Assembly: GCA_963691815.1 (NCBI GenBank)
Contig: OY829652.1
Location: forward strand, 14,511,027 to 14,575,026
DNA: 64,000 bases
Reading direction: 5' to 3'
DNA from: Echiichthys vipera
Lineage: Eukaryota; Chordata; Actinopteri; Perciformes; Trachinidae
Under the pieces are notes generated by a model. The model did no database searches. It saw only the letters and a program-made list of their open reading frames with translations, and was not told where the DNA came from. The translations under genes and the position numbers were made by a program. Below are positions 10,515 through 28,187 of this stretch, piece after piece; the stretch's first letter is position 1; each line of letters begins with the position of its first letter.

Positions 10515-13500
10515 TCAGTGCTCCTGTAAAGCTCTCTGACAGTGATACATCAGGCAGTCGGGCAGGTCGGGGACCGGAGAGCGCAGCCACACTGCCAGTG
10601 TTCCCGCATGCAAACGACAGTGCATCAGACACGGCTGATCCTGGAGGAGCTGGCAAGCTACAATACCTTCCATACCTGCAGGGAGAAATAATAAAGCTAA
10701 CTCAGGAATAGTGTGAAAAATTATACAAAATATATGGGAAGTGGAGATGCATTTCACACATATCAACCTGTAGAAAAGGTATTAGTCAAACACTGTTGCA
10801 CTGCACCTTTCCTATATTGTGTTACTGTACTACTCTTCACAAGTCTGCATATCGCCTCCAGTGGACAAATAAGGTATTTTGAATTGAACTATATTTAACC
10901 TTTCATATATGCAGTGTTCGGACACCTTTTCCATGTTCAAATTAAAGCACTTTCAATGTCCATCTTCAAGCTTTTTCAGCACCTTACAGCTGTGGTAAAA
11001 AATCACATATTTCTACAGTACATACATAATCAAAATGATTATTTCACATTTTCATTTCAGGCTCTCCAACTTATGTGATTTCTACTCTGTAGCTATTTGT
11101 TGAGAAGGAAATGCAGATACAATTTCAAGCATTTAGAAGCAGTCTATCAAAAAAAGTTTGATAAAATAATCTTAACAAATGGTCCACTTAAACCTGATTG
11201 CATCTGATGGTCTGCATCAGCGAGGTGAAAAGCTCTGGGAAAAACCTAGAAAGAGGACTTTGTGTTTTGTGAAGCAACCATTTTCAAGGTCAAGAATGAA
11301 TGTTGACAACCCCAATAAACACATTATAAAATAACAGGTTAAGTCAGCGCTGGTTATTACACACATTCAGCAGTGTTGGTAAAAGCCTAAAAGCTCAACC
11401 GTGACATTTTAAATTAGAATTCAATTTCCCTTCACCTATGATTTCCACGATATGAAGCTGAAGTTTCTTCTTCAGCACGTTGAGAGTGGCTGCGAGAGGT
11501 TCTTGGCCGTCTCTTATCAGTGTCAGGTTCTGCTTTGTATCATGAGAGAAGTCCAGCCACATTGCCCCGTACTCCTCTGTGGTCAGAGTCAAAGGTCTGG
11601 AGGAAAAGTGAAATTACAGTAAGCGACTTATCTTCTCTTCTCTGCTGTACTTGGAAAAAAAGAAGACAATATTTCACCTGATGAAGCTGGTTAAAGGCAG
11701 TTTGTATGAGAACTGCACGGACAGAGGCGTCCCACCAGAAAACGCGCAAGATGCCATCCCAACCAATCCAACTTGGACTGAAGGCCTCTTCACAGTCAGG
11801 GAATACTGACACAAGACTACACTGTGGCTTCTCATCTCCTGCACTGGACTGTCACACACACTGGACACCTGAAACAAACAAACAAAACAAAACAAAAAAA
11901 AAACAAAATACCGTTTAGTATGAAAGGCTCATAAAGAGAGTATTAGAATTCACTAATAATTCTCAGCTCTATAATTACTGTACCTCAAGTTCATCTGAGT
12001 CAAGCTTAAGTCGTATCTGTTGGATGTCGGAGTCAGAGGAGTTGTAAATAAAAACAACTAACACTAAAGAATATTCTTTCTGCATATGACAGGCCGAGAG
12101 ATCCAGGCATTGGTTGGAGCACAGGGTAGTTATTTCTGAGTGAGAGAGTCCAGAGAGCTCTGCAGGAAGATGAGAACTAAGACACAAGTCTTTAGGTCCG
12201 TCTGTGTTTTCATGTGGACCTGGACCAGCAGCTACTACACTGTTATCCCCAGTGAGAGAGGGACGACTGTCAGTTAACTCCACATCACAGGTGCCGTTTG
12301 CAGCAGTGAGGCCCTGAGAGAGTTGGGACATCTGTTCGGGTGAGGCAACAGCCAGCTCAGAGGTGATGTTGGAGTCCAGGAGGGTGTTACATAGCAAGTT
12401 ATCCACTGTGCTTGTAGCAGAGGCGAGGGAGTTGGATGTTTGCTCGCTGGCACCCGAGGAGGAGCCCAGACTTTTGGCTTTTCTTCTGACTCGCTGCGGC
12501 GTCGGCTCAGATTTTCCCATCTATTGAAAGGAAAAGTTTTTTTTTGTAGCAGATGCATTTGTAGTAAGGCACAGTGCATCATATTTGTATTATCATTACT
12601 ATAAGGTTCACTTTAAACATGGCATAGGGCTGCAATATCACATCAGAATGGCTGAGATTTATTGCTCAATTTGACCAATAATGAAAAGTATTGCGCCCTT
12701 CATATTGCACCCCCTGTCATACTCTTTCAAATCTGTGAAGTGAGCATTCAGGACTAACTCACCAGATTAATAGAGACAAATGTCTGCAGCTGCCACACAG
12801 TAAATGACTTCCAGCTGCCAGAAGAAGTATCCACATAGCAGAGTTTTTTTCTGAGCAACAGCATCTTTTTTAATTGATCCCAATGCGGGGAGATTGTATG
12901 TGGCCGTATGAAGTCACATAGCTTTTTTTGTGCGGCCGCTCCGAGCGCCTAGAGTTGAAAATCTCTGAACTTTTCAGAAAAGCGCTAGTGTCATCACGGC
13001 TTCTCCTAATCAGAAATTATCACAACAATGACAGAAAAGCCCATTTGTGGGAGCAGACACTGATTGTTGCTGGTGAGTGTTGTGCTTTTATCGCCGTATG
13101 CATTGTTATCATTTTGAAAAATGCAAGTAAGCTCAGAGGAGGGCAGAGAGAGGGCAAGAGTAGGGGAGCTGCTCAGATTAGAGGGCGTGCTCAACCATTT
13201 GCAACCCATGGAATGCAGTGTTTTATAAATTTGGTGAGAAATGTCATTATTAAAGCCAGCATCGATTTGTTTCACCACAGAGCAGTCATATCATTTAGTT
13301 CACAACTCAAAAAAACACATTTAAGTGTGCAGCACCACTTTGAGGCACTGGAATAAAGTGCTCCCCAGCGTCCTGCCAGTGTCTTTCAGGCAGTATCTTT
13401 ACTTCAGATTGTGCATCGCCATCTCAAAGAAGAAAAAGAAGATTTAAAAAGCTCACCAGGCACACAGAGTTTTGGGAGCTCAGGCCGACAAACAGCGAAG

Positions 13501-16500
13501 AGGCCAGCTTCTGTTTCTCCTGTTCGGGCTCACTGGTAGGTAACAGAGTGGGAGACTGGCTGTGTGAACTGTCAGCCTCTCCCTGCTGGCTGTGTGACCG
13601 GAGGGGACTGGGGACCTCAACGTGGGCAGACTCCTCCACAGGTTCCCTCTGCGCCAGGTAGCCCTCCCTCCCCCACACCCTCTTCAAACCATCCAGCTTC
13701 AGAGTTGTAGAACTGAAACAAAAATCTAAAATGAGTTCTAAACCACTTGCATTTGTGTGTAAGCTATTTTAATTCAGAAAGCATGGTCGTGTGTGTTAGT
13801 ACGTACCCCCCTTTGTTTGAGAGGTCGTTGCTATCTCCTGATAGACCAGAGCTTATGGACAACAGTGTAGGAGACTGTCGGTCTGTGATGCTGCAGGAGG
13901 ACATGCTGATGGGCAGTGACAGGCCGTACGGCTCCAGGCTCAACGCTGAAGCAGACCACAGTCAGAACAAATCATAACAAAGGCAGCGCACATGCTGCCA
14001 AGTCTGCCATAATATGAAACTCAATCTTTTTACCTTTTGCCTGAGCTAATTCCTCCTGCCGTTGATGGGGAGGCTTGTATGGAGCAGCGCCAGCAGCCAA
14101 AGCCTCTGACACAAATCCATCCAGAAATGACAAAGAGGAATCCACCTGGAAACCAACGGCAACATCGACATCAGCTGCACATTTTAACCTCTCCTTTAAT
14201 GGGGATGGGAGGGTCATTTGGATATGTTCTGCAGGACTAAAGATGTTATATGTGTGTGTTTACAAATGTCACTCTACTCCATCCATCCATCCATCCATCC
14301 ATCCATCCATCCATCCATCTTCAACCACATGTCCCTATCGAGGTCGCAGGGGGGCTGGAGCTGACATCGGGTGTGAGGCGAGCTACACCCTGGACAGGAC
14401 GCCAGTCTATCGCAGGGCACATAGAGACAAACAAAGACTGACAACCATTCACACCTACGGGCAATTTAGAGTCATCAATTATCCTAACACGTGAATGTCT
14501 TTGGACTGTGGGAGGAAACCGGAGAACCCTGAGAAAACCCAGGCAGACACGGGGAGAAGATGCAAACTCCACAAAGAAGGGCCCCATCCGGGATTTGAAC
14601 CAAGAACCCTCTTGCTGTGACGCGACAGTGCTAACCACCGTGCCGCCCCGCTCTACTCTAGACATGTTTAAACAGCTGCTCCGATTAAGCCTGGAATGAT
14701 GATCAAAATAATAATACGGTCATTAATCTTATCGACTGTGTGGCCCGAAGGGACAAGTGCATGCAGGTTTTGTTTTCCAGCCATCAGACAATGATCATTT
14801 CTCTGCCGGAGAGGAGAATCTACAAAGTAACATCATCTGCTGTGGTTCCATGAGCTAAATCTCTTTTTTTTTTACTGTGGTTTTCTATAGTTTCAACAGC
14901 AGTGGCAGACTTTGAAAAGTCAAATTAAATGTCTCCATTTTTCCAATATATCGGGTTTCTATTAGTAGAACATTACGGTAACAATATACCATACACTTAA
15001 ACATCATTACTGTAACTCTGCAGTCCTGCATGTACGTATGTTACCTCCAGGGGTTCCAAGCCAGCGTCTCGAGGTAACACCTTGGCTCGTAGTTCAGAGT
15101 ATTGACTGAGGTGCTGCAGCTCCTGCGCCCTCTGTCTTAGCACTGTGTCCAGGGAGCTGCTGTATGTTTCAGAAACCTCCAGGGCCACAGAAACGCCCAC
15201 CCTGCAATCGCAGAGCTTCATCATTGCCATGAGGACCCAGCTTTTGGTTTCACTGCTGGTGTTCCTCATGTCCAACAGTTTGGCCAGCAGTCGCAGGACC
15301 GTGGCTATTTCAAGTTCCTCCTTCAAATAAGCGTATTCACCGAGGACCTGTGCATGACAGACAAAAGGCAAAACTTTAGTGTGTTATTCAGTGAATGTCA
15401 CTGCATAGTATGTTGCACAGTTTAGTGTAAGTTACATTTTCAACAACAGGTAAAGAGAACTGTCGTTGTTCTTATTCTTAATTCCATGCGACTTATTTTG
15501 GTACTGCTATACTGTGTTGTTGCTATTGTTTATTTGAACAACATCTTTTATATCGTTTTTAATAGAACATAGTGCCATAATAATCACATTGTATTGTTGT
15601 TGTGCACAGCAGTATAATGAAAATAAAGTTTCTTATCTTATCTTTGTTTTAGCTACTGTGACTATGTGTATTTACTGTCTCCATTTTTAGGCCACCAGGG
15701 TACTATATACCGTATATATATACAATATATAACAAATTGACATTAGGATCTTACTGGCCATGTTTAAAACTCAGCTTGATCTGGCTGTTAGTAGCACTGT
15801 AGAGCTCTTAAATCCCTGTGAGCTGCGTGATCTTCTCACTTCTGATCATCCGTAAGAAGACACACCAGCATTTCAACTTTTAAAAACGGATATTGTTTCT
15901 TTATGGGTTTTGCTCTACCTCCTATAGTTTTTCTTAACACTGTTCAGTAAAAAGCATTGGTTTTCATCTCCTTTTAAATGTTACTGGTCTTTTTTATGCC
16001 TTCTTGTTCTTCTTATAATTATTATAAGACTTATACAAACTGCTGATTGTCCAGACAGCACTCACCCAGCTGATGACTTGGAGGAAGCGCTGTGGCAGTT
16101 TGCCAGGCTCTTCTTGCAGAAGAGAAACATATGAATCCACAGCAAACAGCCTCAACTTCCTGTCTTCCTCCATGCTGTCAAATCCTAGCCCATTAAAGAG
16201 AAGTTAGCATTATACATTTATAATTAACGTCAGTATCAATTTATTGAACTGAATGTTGAGTGTGTGGGTATCTCACCCTCAGACAGCAGTTTAAGGAAAT
16301 TGTTTGGGATGTCAGGCTGCATCATGTCTCCACCCACTGAAAACACTATGTTCATCGTCTCAATGAACCATTCATTGTCTGGTGCATATGTATAATGGTT
16401 CATAGGAAAAACAACGACAAGGAAAGAGGAACAGACAAGTTATAAATCACAAAAGAGCATGTTATTCAAGGGTTGTATTTCTTTTCAGTCCAGGACTAAT

Positions 16501-19500
16501 TTTTGCACATTTCACTTCCTGGATCGGAGAAGCAGTTCCACTATTTCAATATTTATAGCAGCTAAATTATATGGCAGTGGTTTTGTTTTGTTTGCATTTT
16601 CCACTTTTCCACTTGCAGAGTGCCACCAGAGGTAAATTATTGTATATTTAAGGATATTTTTCTGCCAGTTCTGCCACCTTCCCCACCAGGTCAATGGTAG
16701 TGTAGTCATCTTTATTGTTGCGCAGAAACTCTAGCATCTTTTCGACGATGACTGTGACATTTTGGCCGTTGGTGATCCGAAAGAGCAACTCCAGTGTCTA
16801 CAAGAAACCAGAAAACAGCCTCTTAATGCCGTAAACCCGCAATTCTATGACACCAAAATCCAGATTGCACCAGTATCTGCCTCACCTCACGCTTAATGAT
16901 GAGGTCGGGGTGATCGAGACACTCTATGATGGTCATCTGATGCTGCAAGGCCAGTTTAGGATCCTGCTGGACCACATAGGTGAGGGCCTTCAAGCCTACA
17001 GTGACACCGAATAAAGCAATTTGCTACTGTGAATATCTGAAATGTTGACTGTAAACATAAAAAATGACTTATATCAAAGGTTTTATTTGAATCTTACCGA
17101 GATATTTGAGATTAATTTTCGGTGACAGAACAAAGTTGCCAATGCACTTTGCAGCTTTTTCCAAGAGTTCAGATTTGGGATGAATTGTGTAAATACATCT
17201 TACACATTCGTATAATATTGCTGGAAACAAAGAAAGCGGTTTGAATTATTTTTAAAACAACCAAATTTTTGAAAAAGCAATGCTGCTTTAAAGTGGACAT
17301 ACCATAGGTGATGTTATGATTCATCTCTGCTCTTCGTAAAGACTCGTCGAGGACTTCATACATGATCTCACTTGTACTGTCAAGCAAAGAACTGATTCAC
17401 AAAATGTACTTACAAGGATTTGAGTACAGAGCGTCACCACATGGCAGCAAGTAATAATTACCTCTCGTCATTTTTCCCAAGTAAGGACAGTATTCTGAGA
17501 AGCTGAATTTGCAGCCATGGAGCAGGGACACTATGATAGTTAAAATCCATGGGCAGTTTTCCTCCCACCACTTGCTTCAGTATGGTGACAAAACTTGCTG
17601 TCAGGTCCTTATAACCTTCTTGATTCTCCTGGAAAAAAAAAAAGAAAAACATGATGAGATTGGATCACACCAAATAGATCAAACCAGAAAGAAAGAAAAA
17701 CAAGTTACCTGGATCATTTGTAAGTAGATGTGTAGAGAAGCTGTCATTACACCAGGATCCTTGTCACACAGAGCTTTACGAAACTTGTTGTGGATGTGCT
17801 GAACTTGATTTGGTGCTATTAGGTAGAATTTGTACAGTGCCAGGACTGCTTTTCGTCGAATGATTTCTCTGCAAATAAATTAGGAGAAACCCTTTTTAAT
17901 CACACATTCAAGCGGATTTTTCATGCTCCAGTTTACCATATGAGTAAATCCACTCAAAAGCATTTTGGTAACTACCCCCAGAGACATAAAATAGGTTTTT
18001 GCAAAATAACGCAAATTATAATATATTTTTACACAAACTTATATATTTTTTTAAATATGATTATTCGATTAATCGATAGAATAATCGGTAGAATACTCGA
18101 TAACAAAAAGATTCGGTAGCTGCAGCCCTAATTGGAAATATGCATGTCATGGAAGCTCATCGATGCTAAATAAAGCTCCAAAATTAGGCTAAATTTGAGC
18201 AAGGTTTAAAAATGGCATGGCCATTATCAGGATGTATGGCTTTAGGTATTGTAGTTGTATGATTTCTTTTTCTGGTCACTCAATACTCACAGACTGTACA
18301 TAATTGTGTTCACTGCTTTTAAGTAAAACATATATTAATTGATAAAAAACATAAATATGTTTAATAATGCACCAAGTTAGAGGGTTCTTTGTACAATTTA
18401 CAGCATCGTTATTTAATCAAATCCAATCGAATTGGGACCTTGGGAATCAGAATCGATCGCCAGAAAACTACTTAGACTCTGAAGTCGAAGAGCATCTCTT
18501 ACTTTGGGTGATTAAGTTTCTCCTCGACCAGAGGAAGGATGGCAGGAATCATATCTTTGGGGAACATTTGGCTGACAACAGTTAGAGCCATGCACACTTC
18601 AATGAGGTTTGTGCTCTGAAGATCCTGAAAACACAAAATACATCAAGATCCCTTATGCAGACACCAGATTGCAAATGCTGTAAAAATGTAACACCCACCT
18701 TTAATACAGTGTTCACAAGGAGAAGAAGCAGCTCGTGACTTTCGTTTAGAAACAAAGACACAGCAAGATAACCTGCAATTAGGAAATGCAACCTTATTTT
18801 TCATCTCAAAGCAGTTCAATAAGAGGCTAATAATGTTGTTGTTATAAGAAATGACGAAGGTTCTAAAAAAAAATACTAATCATGCACCTTGTGTTGATCA
18901 AGACACAAGGTGAGTAGTGCAGAGCCATTGGGTAAGGACTCTGAAGATTAAGTAAGCTTTTTAGCATCACAAACATACCGACTCTTTTCTCCAGAGCAGT
19001 GCCTTGTTGAGCCAGTTTGATGGCGTGAATATAGCTGAATGAAGCCTCATAACCGAGCATTTCACAGTAGATCGCTCTCACCATGAGCTCCTTCATCTGC
19101 CTCTGAATCAGATTGTGTCACACGGAAGAAGGAAACACATCGTTAATTTCAGGCATCGCTGGACCTTCTTAAATAATCTGCTTTCTTATATAAAACCAAC
19201 TGGAAGATCAGGAGAATTGTACCATGGAGGTGTTAGGGGAGGACACCTGTTCTTTGATAGATGACAGTTCACGCTGAATAAGTTTTTCCTCCTCCTGAAA
19301 AAGGGGGAAGGATATGAAGATCAAATATTAATAATAATAATAATGGTAGTACCATGCTGCGTTTGCTGTCAAAATAACATACTTCAGCCCATGAACTACA
19401 TTATCAGAATCTTACAGAGAAATGTGCCAAATTATTTCACCAGTTATTTCAAGAAGGGGATAGACATTTATACTCATAATAGCAGAGACAGTGAAGCAAA

Positions 19501-20967
19501 TATAAACCTTTATAGATTTAAAACTGATAATGGTAAGAGTCCTTTTCTTCACTGTGTGCTGATGCCAAGAAATATTTGCACCTTTAAAAATACCCCACAA
19601 CCGTATTTTATGATGTGGTTGTCTACTTTAAAAAAAAGTTATTGATTGTTTGTTGATTTGATTCAATTTTGGATTCAATTTTATATCAGTTTTCATTTTC
19701 ATTGTAGAGATTTAAGTTAGCATCCCAGTGAACATCAGTTATATCCAGCTAACAGCATTCACTATTCTGTTTGGTGCATTCATGTTTGTGGGATATTATC
19801 AAGGACTTGAGATTTTTTATTTCTTTACAACGTCCATATTCCTCTTCCAGGTTTAACTTCTCTGCAACAGTTTTTGAAAACAAAACATTTTGGCGGCTGA
19901 CTCTTAACATCTCGAATGTCTGAGTTTATAACACGCACATGAACGCACCAACGGGGACGAGTTTTTAAATAGACCCAGCTCTGATTTCCCCTGTATTACC
20001 ACAGTGATACCAACATAACACGAACGAGAAGGTGTCTGTTAAATCAGTCTAAAACATAATATAATACAGTACCGCACGTAATACATGAGATAATACGGAG
20101 GACTGAACATGACATAAGTCTCAATAAACAAATAAACGCATAAATAAATGTATAAATTAATTAATACAGAGATGAATAAAGAAATGCATTAATAAATAAA
20201 TAATTACAGAAATGAATAAATAAATAAATAAATGAATTCTGAAATAAATGAATGAATAAATGAATGACTGAATGAATGAATGAATGCATTTTTATTTTCG
20301 TGTCTGGTCATGTTACCATGACCCATCCCATACAGGATTATACAGACACCTAAATATATACAACAAAAACTAAGCCTTCCGCTGTGCCAGAGCATAAGTC
20401 CACAACAACCAAAAACTAAGCATATAATATAAAAATAAAAAATAAAAAATAAAATAAATAAATAAAGTATGAATAAGTGCAAACTCCTACCTCATTAACA
20501 TATGAACACAGGGATACAAATATAAAAAAATGTAGGTGAACAAAAATGTAGAAATAAATGTAAAGCATGTAATTCTTTTTTATTTGTGTATGTATACATT
20601 TATTTTTAATTTAGTAATTTATTTATTTATTATTTTATTTATTAATGCATAATGCATTTATTTATTTATTTCTACACTTATTCATTTAAACATTTATTTA
20701 TTTAGACTTAAGTCATGTTTAGGCTTTCACAACACATAAGCAAGTTAGCATGGGCAGCTAAACAAGGTAACATTAGAGGAGCACATGACTCGTCTTATTT
20801 CATCTCAGTTTTAAGGACAGACTCACATGTTTGGAGGTTAACTCAGTGATCCCTCTGATGAGGTTTCCTAGTTTGGAGGTGGAGGACAGTTTTGCAGATC
20901 CAGACTGAGAGTCCAGAGACAGGAGGCTCGGCAGAGCTGTCAGGGTCTTCTCCACAACATCGCTCAT
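10515..20967 (-). CDS. ap4e1: AP-4 adaptor complex subunit epsilon-1
   Basis: 21 exons in order: 20827-20967, 19223-19294, 18979-19102, 18699-18772, 18503-18624, 17709-17868, 17462-17628, 17303-17376, 17098-17220, 16886-16995, 16658-16797, 16277-16389, 16066-16184, 15045-15347, 14034-14145, 13807-13945, 13457-13712, 11984-12520, 11678-11868, 11436-11596, 10515-10675. Frames join to 1132 residues (human about 1137). The epsilon chain is the large subunit of AP-4, which sorts cargo such as ATG9 at the trans-Golgi. The N-terminal adaptin trunk is strongly conserved (MVRAIYCEMLGYEASFSYIHA in exon 3, AILYECVRCIYTIHPKSELL in exon 9, DNEWFIETMNIVFSVGGD in exon 12), as is the C-terminal ear. Exons 16-18 encode a Ser-rich, poorly conserved hinge. 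Intron 11 has AT-AC ends. Introns 1 and 14 carry a fold-back repeat and a SINE. Confidence 0.96.
12928..13356 (+). other. Unexplained 142-codon open frame inside ap4e1 intron 17, antisense
   Basis: This open frame lies opposite ap4e1 in the intron between exons 17 and 18. It starts MCGRSERLELKISELFRKAL and has one hydrophobic stretch. It matches no family I recognise, and its base composition is like the surrounding repeat-derived DNA. It may be a chance frame or a transposon remnant. Confidence 0.2.
14279..14651 (-). mobile_element. tRNA-derived SINE with (GGAT)n tail, near full length
   Basis: Read on the minus strand it begins GGGCGGCACGGTGGTTAGCA with a Pol III A-box-like stretch and a B-box-like GGTTCAAATCC (near 14601). 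The fish-typical body follows, and it ends in a GGAT repeat (ATCC on plus, 14279-14319). It sits in ap4e1 intron 14. A second, 5'-truncated copy lies at 41977-42170. Confidence 0.8.
16390..16657 (-). other. ap4e1: AT-AC (U12-type) intron 11 of ap4e1
   Basis: On the minus strand the intron starts ATATCCTT, the exact U12 AT-AC donor consensus, at 16657-16650 and ends TATAC at 16394-16390. Joining exon 16658-16797 to exon 16277-16389 at these points restores the family sequence AEKYAPDNEW in frame. No GT donor exists at the end of exon 11. A degenerate branch candidate TATGAAC lies about 10 nt before the end. Confidence 0.85.
18050..18131. mobile_element. Fragment of a hAT-like MITE end
   Basis: Ends in GCTGCAGCCCTA on plus, preceded by alternating ATTAATCGAT and AATCGGTAG motifs. 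This is typical of the TAGGGCTGCAGC-ended elements of fish. No matching left end is seen, so it is a truncated copy within ap4e1 intron 5. Confidence 0.45.
20089..20723. repeat. AT-rich fold-back repeat, copy A
   Basis: Left arm carries GGAGGACTGAACATGACATA then AAGTCTCAAT and TAAA-rich DNA. The right arm is its inverse (AGACTTAAGTCATGTTTAGG). A non-repetitive core at about 20481-20568 (CTACCTCATTAACATATGAA, then a motif with ATGTAGGTG) lies between the arms. It is within ap4e1 intron 1. Confidence 0.75.
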
Positions 20968-23450
20968 TTTGGCAGAGAAAAGGGCACTTGGCAGCTTTTT
21001 TCCCCACAAAACAAACTTATTAAATCATCTATCCATCCCAGGGGGCGTTTCTACAACGGAGTCAGTGAAAGTTAATTGTTACACGTTTAAAAAAGATCAC
21101 GAGAGGTGAGATGCTAGTTTTCCAGTCGGCCACTGGTCGGCCATTGTTTTGATTCAGCGAGACTGCTTGTTGATGATGTCACTTCCGGTTATCTTTTAGA
21201 AAAACTTTATTGGAAACCTTAAATAAAAACAGTGGCTGCTCGATATGTGTGGATGGCTAAACATGATTTAAGTCTCAATAAATAAATACCTACATACATA
21301 CACACACACAAACATAAATAAAATAAATTTATAAATAAATAAATAAATACATATATACATAAATAAATAGATTAATTAATTAATGTATAAATAAATAAAT
21401 AAATGAATACTGGAATAAATTAATAAATATTTACAAGTATGAATAAATGTATAAATAAATAAACAAAAGAACAAATACATAAATACTTTAAATATATTTC
21501 TACATTTTTGTTCACCTACATACATTTATTTCTGTGTCCATATGTTCATGAGGTAGGAGGTCCCATTTTCTTCATGCATTTATTTATTTATTCCTGATTT
21601 TATTTATACATATATTTATGTATTTATTTATTTAGACTTAAAGGTTCAATATCTAGACTCTTCATTAAAAGCTATATATATATTGAATAATACACCAACA
21701 GGGTGTTTTGATGGGCACAGAATGAAAGTATTGCTTTTCCATAAAAAAGGAAAATTTAGTCTGAACTAATATTTTAATTTTTTTTACGGGTTTGACAATG
21801 ACTGTCTGTCCCGTTCTGTTTACATTGTAACAGCCAATAGCAGCTGGCATTACTGTAGCCAGGGTTGTCATTGTTGGGTGCAGCTACTGTCGGCTGGCAC
21901 TGGGTGAAATGGAGTTTACCAATCCTGCAGCTGCTTATTTGTCCCAGCAGCTGAGTGACCGGAGACGGGCAAAACCAGAGTCAGTATAGGCCAAGCATTC
22001 ACTCCATGGACTGAGATAAAGGAGTTCAACGGCATTAAAACGCACGCTGAAATGGCTTTGTTCCTCCTTGATCTGTAAACTAACTTTCATGTTTACTTAG
22101 CTGTAACGGCTAACGCTAACTGTCAGTAAAACTCCTCTAATACTTGTTTTTATGGTGTGATTTGCCAGAGGGGATGGGTTCAAACAGGCTCCGGTCTCCT
22201 GTAGGCTACTGGACCAGGTCTGACCAACCTGGCAACCTGAGTGGTGGAATAATGTTTTGTTGTTGCGTCTACGATCTTGAGACACTAGATGGCGGTGTTC
22301 TGCTCATTCTCCTTATTCAACCTTTATGTCATGTTTTGTCATCCATAGATCAGTACAAGAAAATATAACAAGGTAAAGAACAATAATGACAAAATAGTGA
22401 TATTCAAAACTCAGTTTATTCTGATTTTATTACTTTGATAAACAGTCCCTTTAATAACTGTACACTAAACTACAGTAAAATAATTACAGTAAATATGAAA
22501 TTACAGCCATTGGACAACTGCATGAAAAGGAGTACATTCTAATTTAAACATGTTTTATATATATATCAGTATTTAGATATCTAGTGGGGGACCGCGGGTT
22601 CAGGGTGTCTGCAGTGACTGGATGTGCACATAGAGCAGGAAGTGGCTGACAGATGAGAGGTGAACCATCTTCTTAAATCATATGGAGGGAAAATAAACAT
22701 CATGTATTTTAGGCTAACTTGTAAATATGTGCTTTCTTTACATAAGAATAATATTGGCAGGTGAGTTGCTGTCAAGGCTTGTTAGGCGCACAGGATGTGG
22801 AATGAAATCTATTTCCATCATTAATAAACTACACATTTGTACTTTTGATCATATTTACGCCAGTGCTCCTTCATATCCAATATTATTTTTGAATTGGCTT
22901 CAGACTAACCAATATTATTTTTTTCCTACAAGCCAATCCAATAATCCTCACTATCCCTCATATTCAAACATTTCTCATTTACAGATTATTCATTTACAGT
23001 AAAGTCATAAAAACCTTACTGCTTCTCCTGCAGATGTATTTTTTCCGTCATATCGCATTTCAATCGCAGTTCCTCCATTATCTTTTGTGCAAAAAAATCA
23101 ATAAACAAGTAATGTCCTTTTATGTGGCCACATACAATACATCACTTTATTGTGTCACTTCTATCTGATGCTAGTCACTACCAATGTTATTTTACATCTT
23201 AAGTTGTAACCACAAGTACTTCTGTGCAATTTTCTTTCAATCATACTGTAATGCAAGCGCGTGCCATTTGGTTTAATTACTCTCTGAAATATGTAAATCT
23301 ACCGTGGCCATGAGACTGGAGTATATACAATGCTATCGATATGTACAACCAAAACTGAGTCTCCATCTCTGTGATTGTACTCCAGCAAACAGAAACGTTG
23401 GTGTGTCTTCAGTAGGTCTGTGGACTATTTCATCCTCTGTGTCTTCATCC
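20968..23450. other. Region between ap4e1 5' end and gnb5 3' end
   Basis: Holds the ap4e1 promoter side (about 20968-21240), fold-back repeat copy B, and the gnb5 3' UTR. A minus-strand AATAAA (plus TTTATT) occurs at 23146-23151, about 300 nt past the gnb5 stop, with others at 22415-22420. Between 21650 and 22400 I recognise neither a gene nor a named repeat. Confidence 0.55.
21247..21642. repeat. AT-rich fold-back repeat, copy B
   Basis: Left arm GGATGGCTAAACATGATTTA then AAGTCTCAATAAATAAATA; right arm ends ATTTAGACTTAAAGG. The core is inverted relative to copies A and C, at about 21488-21570 (TTCACCTACAT, CCATATGTTCATGAGGTAGG). The outermost part of the right arm is lost. Confidence 0.7.

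Positions 23451-28187
<4,737 letters not shown>

Noticed and set aside
14580..14651. A tRNA gene (B-box-like GGTTCAAATCC on minus)
   Set aside because: It is the tRNA-derived head of a SINE; the cloverleaf is not complete and SINE body and tail follow.
16379..16657. A normal GT-AG reading of ap4e1 intron 11, using the AG at 16379-16380
   Set aside because: It would drop the codons for Y-A-P and leaves no GT donor at the end of exon 11; the AT-AC ends restore the conserved segment.
20089..20723. CRISPR-like or tandem array because of recurring TAAA/AATA units
   Set aside because: The units are simple AT-rich slippage repeats in a vertebrate intron with no spacers; the structure is an inverted-arm repeat.
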